From assembly GCA_028287415.1 (NCBI GenBank), contig JAQBPS010000774.1:1-8887 (forward strand): a stretch of DNA of 8,887 bases. The letters are read 5' to 3'. The DNA comes from Bacillota bacterium. Its GTDB lineage: Bacteria; Bacillota; Sulfobacillia; Symbiobacteriales; Symbiobacteriaceae. Positions 5,125 through 8,887 of the stretch are shown here, one piece after another; the stretch's first letter is position 1, and every line of letters starts with the position of its first letter. Below the pieces are notes generated by a model. It was given only the letters and a program-made list of their open reading frames with translations. It was not told the DNA's origin and made no database searches. The position numbers and the translations under genes were made by a program.

Positions 5125-6126
5125 GTGGACGTGATCATCAAATGCAGTGGTGCGTGTGCGGCTGACGGCCGCCATTGGCAGGTGGCGGCCTTCGGCTTCA
5201 CGGTACGGCACGACCATCACGTCGTGCACCAGGAAAGCGGTGTTCTCAGCCGACTCGCGAGTGCTTGTGCCGAGTCAGCCAAATTGGAGTCGGTCCGTCG
5301 CGCCGTCGCCTGGCTGCTAACTCAGCCGGTTGTCCCCGCCCGTATCAGCATCCGGTGCGACAGTCAGGATCTGGCGTGGGAGCCGGTGTTGGCGCCCCTC
5401 CGCAGGCTTGGCTGGGCTGTTCAGGTCGAGCGGGTGTGCCCGGAACTGGTGTCCGAAGCCGCAGCGCTCTCACGGTGCACCGCTCTCGCCGCCACGCGGA
5501 CACGCAGCCCGATTGCAGAGGCGGCGCGGGCACCGGCGGCCGCCCGGGTGGCGGTCCGTGCAGCGGTCCTGCCCCTGCGTGCGGCCTTGCAGCGGCAACT
5601 AAGCGGCGCTGCTGCGGATGCGATCATCGTCTGCGACGGCGGGTACAAGCCGAAGCCTTACGGCATCGCTACATATGCCTGTCTCGTGTGGGCAGGCCTG
5701 AAGTTGGCCCATCGGGAGAGCGGCGTTGTCTGCTGGGGCCGTGCCGCAGGCAGCCACGTCGCCGAACTGGCCGCTACGGTGGCCGCGCTGCGCTGGCTGG
5801 CCGCCTCGCCGCTGGCGGACGGTGCACGCGTGGAACTTCGCTCAGATAACCAGTGGGTGGTCAATACGCTCACCAGCCTTCGCCGGCGCCCCCTGCCCGG
5901 CACGGTGATGCTCCTGCGGGCAGTGGACCGGCTGATGTCCCGCCTCCAGCGCTGCGGCTGTCAGGTCACCATCGGGAAGGTGCCCAGGAAGCTCGTGGCC
6001 GAGGCGGACGCACTCTGCCGGCAGGTCTACCGGGAGCGCCTGGCCCGGGGCGAGGCCCCTACGCCCCGCCAGTCGCTGAAAGCCTTCCTGCGGGCAACGT
6101 CTAGCGAGTGGCAAAGCCGCGTATAG
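5125..6126 (+). CDS. Tandem RNase H-like protein, N-terminal domain degenerate
   Basis: This encodes 333 residues from GTG 5125, with a G-rich SD (GGGGGGCGA, 5112-5119). Two RNase H-fold domains can be aligned by eye. The C-terminal domain (about 165-305) has D171 (AIIVCDGGY), E214 (SHVAELAA), D241 (ELRSDNQWV) and D295 (VAEADALC), the four acidic positions of type 1 RNase H. In the N-terminal domain (about 2-122) the aligned positions are S8 (VIIKCSGA), E55, D79 (SIRCDSQDL) and A113 (VSEAAALS), so two of four are lost. An Ala/Arg-rich linker (about 123-163) joins them. The intact half should cleave RNA in RNA-DNA hybrids with divalent metal. The other half may bind substrate or be a relic of duplication. 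The Arg-rich C-terminal tail is unassigned. Its stop overlaps the candidate promoter region of the downstream Asp23 operon. Confidence 0.82.
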   Translation: MDVIIKCSGACAADGRHWQVAAFGFTVRHDHHVVHQESGVLSRLASACAESAKLESVRRAVAWLLTQPVVPARISIRCDSQDLAWEPVLAPLRRLGWAVQVERVCPELVSEAAALSRCTALAATRTRSPIAEAARAPAAARVAVRAAVLPLRAALQRQLSGAAADAIIVCDGGYKPKPYGIATYACLVWAGLKLAHRESGVVCWGRAAGSHVAELAATVAALRWLAASPLADGARVELRSDNQWVVNTLTSLRRRPLPGTVMLLRAVDRLMSRLQRCGCQVTIGKVPRKLVAEADALCRQVYRERLARGEAPTPRQSLKAFLRATSSEWQSRV

Positions 6127-6137
6127 TGTGGTATCAT
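6108..6137 (+). promoter_or_regulatory. Candidate promoter of the Asp23-amaP-DUF2273-nusB operon
   Basis: TG-G-TATCAT (6129-6137) is an extended -10 with five of six consensus bases. GTGGCA (6108-6113) is a weak -35 at 18-base spacing. It lies 52 bases before the GTG start, overlapping the end of the RNase H-like gene, and the genes downstream are tightly spaced, so it would serve them all. Confidence 0.5.
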
Positions 6138-6162
6138 GGGTGCGCAGCCCAGAGGACCCGTG

Positions 6163-6177
6163 TCCCCTGAGTGGGGA
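6163..6177 (+). promoter_or_regulatory. Small hairpin covering the SD of the Asp23-family gene
   Basis: TCCCC (6163-6167) and GGGGA (6173-6177) form a 5-bp GC-rich stem with loop TGAGT. The 3' arm is most of the SD GGGGAGGA (6173-6180). It could lower translation initiation of the Asp23-family gene. It is short enough to be chance in GC-rich DNA. Confidence 0.3.
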
Positions 6178-6189
6178 GGAATTACGTAG

Positions 6190-6597
6190 GTGTCAAACGA
6201 GCACGACCTTCATCCAGGTTCGGACGAGCAGGTGGAGAACAGCGTTCGCATCGCCGACGACGTGGTCGGCGTGATCGCTGGCATCGCTGCCATGGAGGTG
6301 GAGGGGGTCGCCGGCATGTCCGGCGGCTTTGCCGCTGAAGTGAGCGAGCGCATGCTCGGCAAGAAGAACCTGTCCAAGGGCGTCAAGGTGCAGGTCGGTG
6401 AGAAGGAAGCACTCGTCGATCTCTATATTGTCGTGGAGTATGGCGTGCGCATCCCAGACGTGGCCACGCGTGTGCAGGAAAACGTAAAGCGCTCCGTCGA
6501 GTCCATGACCGGCCTCGAATGCGTGCAGATTAACATCCATATCCAAGGTGTCTCCTTCCACACCGAGAACCGCGAGGACGAGGTGCGCGTCCGTTAA
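6190..6597 (+). CDS. yqhY: Asp23/Gls24 family envelope stress protein (YqhY-like)
   Basis: This encodes 135 residues from GTG 6190, with SD GGGGAGGA (6173-6180) 9 bases ahead. Almost the whole protein is one Asp23 domain: ENSVRIADDVVGVIAGIAAM, then VEGVAGMSGG, a GKKNLSKGVKVQVGEKEA turn, LVDLYIVVEYGVRIPDVA and a C-terminal VNIHIQGV-type strand (here INIHIQGVSF). There is no signal peptide or membrane span, so it is cytoplasmic. Proteins of this family gather at the membrane through AmaP, which is encoded next. In B. subtilis yqhY lies between accBC and nusB and affects acetyl-CoA carboxylase activity; accBC are absent here. The tail (HTENREDEVRVR) is charged. The gap to amaP is 14 bases. Confidence 0.95.
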   Translation: MSNEHDLHPGSDEQVENSVRIADDVVGVIAGIAAMEVEGVAGMSGGFAAEVSERMLGKKNLSKGVKVQVGEKEALVDLYIVVEYGVRIPDVATRVQENVKRSVESMTGLECVQINIHIQGVSFHTENREDEVRVR

Positions 6598-6611
6598 GGG
6601 GTGCTATCTGC

Positions 6612-7157
6612 TTGGGCATTGTTGACAGCATCATTTTGACCGTGTACACCCTGACTCTGATGGTCGTCTCCCTGTTGATGGTCATGGGCGCCATGGCGCC
6701 GAACTGGATCAAACCGCACCTCTGGATCGAAGATGCGCTGACCTCCGGGCGGGGACAGTTCATCGTCGGTCTTATTGGCGCCGTCTTTTTTGCCGTGTCG
6801 CTGCGGCTGATCTTCCTGGCGTTCCGGCGGCAGGGCGGGGGACAGCCCGTCGTCCACGAGACCTCCCTCGGTGAGGTGCGCATCAGCCTGGGTGCCGTGG
6901 AGAACCTCGTCCGCAAGGTGGCCCGCTCGGCCAAGGGCGTGCGGGAGATCAAGGCGATCGTCCGCCACGACAAGGACGGCATGCATGTCCTGCTGCGTGG
7001 CACGCTCTCACCGGAAGTCTCAATCCCTGAGGTGTCGGAGGAGATCCAGACCACGGTTCGCCAATACATCAAGCGTGTCGTCGGTGTAGAGCTGGCCGAG
7101 ATCCGGCTTGAGGTCGAGAATATTGCCAACGAGGCCCGGCGTGGCCGGCTCGACTAG
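6612..7157 (+). CDS. amaP: Alkaline shock response membrane anchor protein AmaP
   Basis: This encodes 181 residues from TTG 6612; SD AAGGGGTG (6596-6603) overlaps the stop of the preceding gene. Two membrane segments lie at residues about 6-28 and 51-70, ending in a basic FRR cap. The C-terminal cytoplasmic domain (about 86-172) resembles Asp23: LGEVRISLGAVENLVRKVAR, VREIKAIVRHDKDGMHVLL, then VSEEIQTTVRQYIKRVVGV and EIRLEVENI. In staphylococci AmaP tethers Asp23 to the membrane, and the direct adjacency to an Asp23-family gene fits that role. It likely heteromerises with the upstream protein through the shared fold, which is inference. Confidence 0.92.
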   Translation: MGIVDSIILTVYTLTLMVVSLLMVMGAMAPNWIKPHLWIEDALTSGRGQFIVGLIGAVFFAVSLRLIFLAFRRQGGGQPVVHETSLGEVRISLGAVENLVRKVARSAKGVREIKAIVRHDKDGMHVLLRGTLSPEVSIPEVSEEIQTTVRQYIKRVVGVELAEIRLEVENIANEARRGRLD

Positions 7158-7172
7158 CAGGGGGGCCGTCCT

Positions 7173-7400
7173 GTGAACATGGAGTGGCTCCGGGAGCTGG
7201 CGCTTAACCATCGCTTCAAACTACTGGGCGGGCTCGGCGGCCTGGTCTTTGCGTTGCTGGTCATCCGCTTTGGCTTCCTCTGGACACTGTTTATTCTGGT
7301 CTGTTGCGGGTTAGGTTACTGGATAGGTAAACAGCTAGATGAAGAACCCGAGAGCCTCGTGCAAATGCTTGAGCGGTTGCTGCCGCCGGGTCGTGGGTAA
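7173..7400 (+). CDS. DUF2273 small membrane protein
   Basis: This encodes 75 residues from GTG 7173, with SD AGGGGGG (7159-7165) 7 bases ahead. An ATG two codons later (7179) is possible but less well spaced. After a short N-terminal helix there are two back-to-back hydrophobic segments, about 16-31 and 33-51 (GLVFALLVIRFGFLWTLFIL, then GLGYWIGKQLDE). The end is an acidic-amphipathic tail. The length, the FGFLWT turn and the GYWIGKQLDE ending are typical of DUF2273 proteins, which co-occur with Asp23 and AmaP genes. It is probably a further envelope partner of the Asp23 complex; its biochemical role is unknown. nusB follows after 39 bases. Confidence 0.9.
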   Translation: MNMEWLRELALNHRFKLLGGLGGLVFALLVIRFGFLWTLFILVCCGLGYWIGKQLDEEPESLVQMLERLLPPGRG

Positions 7401-7439
7401 ACATAAACATGGTTGTCAGTAGACGTAGGAGGGCTTCGT

Positions 7440-7913
7440 GTGAGTAGAAGACAGGCTCGTGAAATTGCCCTGCAGTGTCTGTTTCATATCGATATCGGGC
7501 GGGGTGACCCGGATACTGCGCTCTTTCAGGCGTTTTCGCGAGAGCATGAGGGCGAGGGCGAGCCTGGGGAACTCTCCGACAAGGACGCCCGCTACACCCG
7601 CGACCTGGTACAGGGCACCTGGGAGCGACGCGAAGCACTCGACCAGGTAATCGCTGAGTTCGCCAAGGAGTGGGCCGTGGACCGGATGGCCGCCGTGGAC
7701 CGGAACATCCTGCGCATGGCCATCTACGAAATCAAGCACCAGGAGGACGTGCCGGACGGCGTCGCCGTCGACGAGGCGGTCGAGCTGGCCAAGCGGTTCG
7801 CCTCTGCCGAGTCCAGCAAGTTTATCAACGGGATTCTCGGCAGCGTCATTCGCGGACTCAAGCAGGAGGCGGCCACGCCCGAGCAGGCACCCGCGAATGT
7901 CGATCAGCCCTGA
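7440..7913 (+). CDS. nusB: Transcription antitermination factor NusB
   Basis: This encodes 157 residues. GTG 7440 is chosen because AGGAGGG (7427-7433) is 6 bases ahead and the protein then starts MSRRQAREIALQCLFHIDIG, as NusB does; an in-frame TTG at 7413 is upstream of that SD. The all-helical NusB domain covers about residues 1-143. It includes the Arg-rich N-terminal RNA-binding stretch, YTRDLVQGTWERREALDQVI, the DRMAAVDRNILRMAIYEI motif and the signature VAVDEAVELAKRFASAESSKFINGIL region. A 14-residue Ala/Pro/Glu tail extends past the usual end. NusB binds boxA RNA with NusE (S10) and promotes antitermination on rRNA operons. A terminator lies immediately downstream, before folD. Confidence 0.97.
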   Translation: MSRRQAREIALQCLFHIDIGRGDPDTALFQAFSREHEGEGEPGELSDKDARYTRDLVQGTWERREALDQVIAEFAKEWAVDRMAAVDRNILRMAIYEIKHQEDVPDGVAVDEAVELAKRFASAESSKFINGILGSVIRGLKQEAATPEQAPANVDQP

Positions 7914-7928
7914 GGCGCAACATCATGC

Positions 7929-7967
7929 GGGGCGGCTGCTGGAGGACCGGCACCGCCCTTTAATTTT
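7929..7967 (+). terminator. Terminator or attenuator between nusB and folD
   Basis: GGGCGG (7930-7935) pairs with CCGCCC (7953-7958). Inside, GCTGG (7938-7942) pairs with CCGGC (7947-7951) around loop AGGA, with a CT/A internal bulge. TTTAATTTT follows directly. The 11-bp GC-rich stem plus U-tract is a textbook intrinsic terminator. The U-tract ends one base before the folD SD, leaving no room for a folD promoter after it. Confidence 0.85.
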
Positions 7968-7981
7968 GGGGGTCGTTCGCT

Positions 7982-8842
7982 ATGGCCGCACAAGTGATCG
8001 ACGGAAAGCTGATCGCACAGCAGGTGAAAGACGAACTGAGGGCCGAGACGGCCCGGCTCGCCGCACAGGGGAAGGTGGCGGGGCTGGCGGTGGTGCTGGT
8101 GGGCGACGACCCGGCCAGCGCAGTCTATGTTACTAGTAAGGAAAAGACGGCGCGGGAGCTCGGCATGCACTCAGTGCAGCACCGTTTGCCGGTTAGCACA
8201 ACTCAGGCCGAACTTGCGGCCCTGGTCGATCAGCTGAATGCGGACGAGCACATTCACGGAATTCTGGTGCAGAGCCCGCTGCCGGCAGGGCTTGACCAGG
8301 ATGCGATCTTCCGCCGCATCCTGCCGGCGAAGGATGTCGACGGCTTTCACCCGGAAAACGTCGGCAGGCTCTGGCAGGGCCATGACACCCTCGTGGCCTG
8401 CACCCCAGCCGGTGTAATGGTGTTGCTCGCACACATGGGCGTCGACCCCGCTGGCAAACACGCCGTAGTCGTCGGCCGCTCAAACATCGTGGGCAAGCCG
8501 ATGGCCGCACTGCTGCTGAAGGCGAATGCCACGGTGACCATCTGCCACAGCAAAACGCCAAACCTGCAGGAGATTTGCCGCCAGGCCGACATCCTGATCG
8601 CGGCGGTCGGAAAGCTGGAAATGCTCACCGGCGACTACATCAAGCCCGGCGCCGTGGTGATCGACGTGGGCATTAACCCCGTCCCCGGCTTCAAGTCAAA
8701 AATCCGCGGCGATGTCCACTTCGACTCCGCCGCGCAAGTTGCCGGCATGATCACGCCTGTCCCAGGCGGAGTCGGGCCGATGACGATCGCGATGCTAATG
8801 GCGAACACACTCAAGGCAGCCAAGGCCATCTGGGGAGAGTAG
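7982..8842 (+). CDS. folD: Bifunctional methylenetetrahydrofolate dehydrogenase/cyclohydrolase FolD
   Basis: This encodes 286 residues, the normal FolD length, from ATG 7982 with GGGGGT (7968-7973) 8 bases ahead. The N-terminal catalytic domain carries Y49 and K53 in [10 protein letters not shown]97 in ILVQSPLP and D118 in [21 protein letters not shown] (140-145) leads into the Rossmann domain with [14 protein letters not shown] (162-175). The C-terminus has the [15 protein letters not shown] signature (258-272). All catalytic residues are present; the usual L of VQLPLP is S98 here. FolD interconverts 5,10-methylene-, methenyl- and 10-formyl-tetrahydrofolate with NADP in the cytoplasm, feeding purine and formyl-Met synthesis. 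Position after nusB is as in B. subtilis, where xseA follows. Expression probably needs read-through of the terminator just upstream, or a promoter inside nusB. Confidence 0.97.
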   Translation: MAAQVIDGKLIAQQVKDELRAETARLAAQGKVAGLAVVLVGDDPASAVYVTSKEKTARELGMHSVQHRLPVSTTQAELAALVDQLNADEHIHGILVQSPLPAGLDQDAIFRRILPAKDVDGFHPENVGRLWQGHDTLVACTPAGVMVLLAHMGVDPAGKHAVVVGRSNIVGKPMAALLLKANATVTICHSKTPNLQEICRQADILIAAVGKLEMLTGDYIKPGAVVIDVGINPVPGFKSKIRGDVHFDSAAQVAGMITPVPGGVGPMTIAMLMANTLKAAKAIWGE

Positions 8843-8849
8843 CGGGGCA

Positions 8850-8876
8850 CCGGGCGGGGCTGATGCCGGGCGGGGC
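8850..8876. repeat. Short direct repeat in the 3' tail of the window
   Basis: CCGGGCGGGGC occurs at 8850-8860 and again at 8866-8876, 16 bases apart, directly after folD. It is probably simple GC-rich intergenic drift. No gene can be called in 8843-8887. Confidence 0.5.
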
Positions 8877-8887
8877 GCTTCCGTGAT

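Noticed and set aside
7409..7439. Earlier starts for nusB (ATG 7409, TTG 7413)
   Set aside because: ATG 7409 is out of frame, and TTG 7413 is upstream of the SD AGGAGGG that clearly serves GTG 7440.
8877..8887. GTG at 8884 as the start of the next gene
   Set aside because: Only four bases follow before the window ends, so the frame cannot be tested.

Overview
The window is GC-rich DNA from an endospore-forming member of the Bacillota. Seven or more genes use GTG or TTG starts behind strong Shine-Dalgarno (SD) sequences. The order spoIIIAE-AF-AG-AH ... yqhY(Asp23)-nusB-folD is the Bacillus/Clostridia layout. High GC with this order suggests a Symbiobacterium-like or related deep high-GC Firmicute; that placement is inference. 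All supported genes are on the + strand.

Positions 1-3132 hold the end of the spoIIIA operon. spoIIIAE is cut by the left edge and is followed by spoIIIAF, spoIIIAG and spoIIIAH, which encode parts of the channel between mother cell and forespore. A 103-base AT-rich inverted repeat built from 9-nt CGCAGATTN units sits in an unusually long gap between spoIIIAE and spoIIIAF. The next junctions in the operon are only 6 and 3 bases long.

Positions 3133-6126 are the accessory part, where Bacillus subtilis carries accB-accC. It holds a degenerate nucleotidyltransferase-fold gene, a VOC/glyoxalase-family gene, a 370-base intergenic stretch and a protein with two RNase H-like domains, only the second with an intact acidic tetrad. 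The VOC gene lies between two copies of a ~70-base repeat. Each copy is a terminator hairpin plus an identical 22-nt tail that resembles tandem Spo0A boxes. The 370-base stretch contains an extended -10 promoter, a candidate 28-residue hydrophobic peptide with a good SD, and possible 5'-3' fold-back pairing over about 190 nt.

Positions 6127-8842 return to conserved housekeeping genes: an Asp23-family protein, its membrane anchor AmaP, a DUF2273 membrane protein, nusB and folD. A strong hairpin/U-tract terminator lies between nusB and folD, with its U-tract ending 14 bases before the folD start codon. The last 45 bases show no gene.
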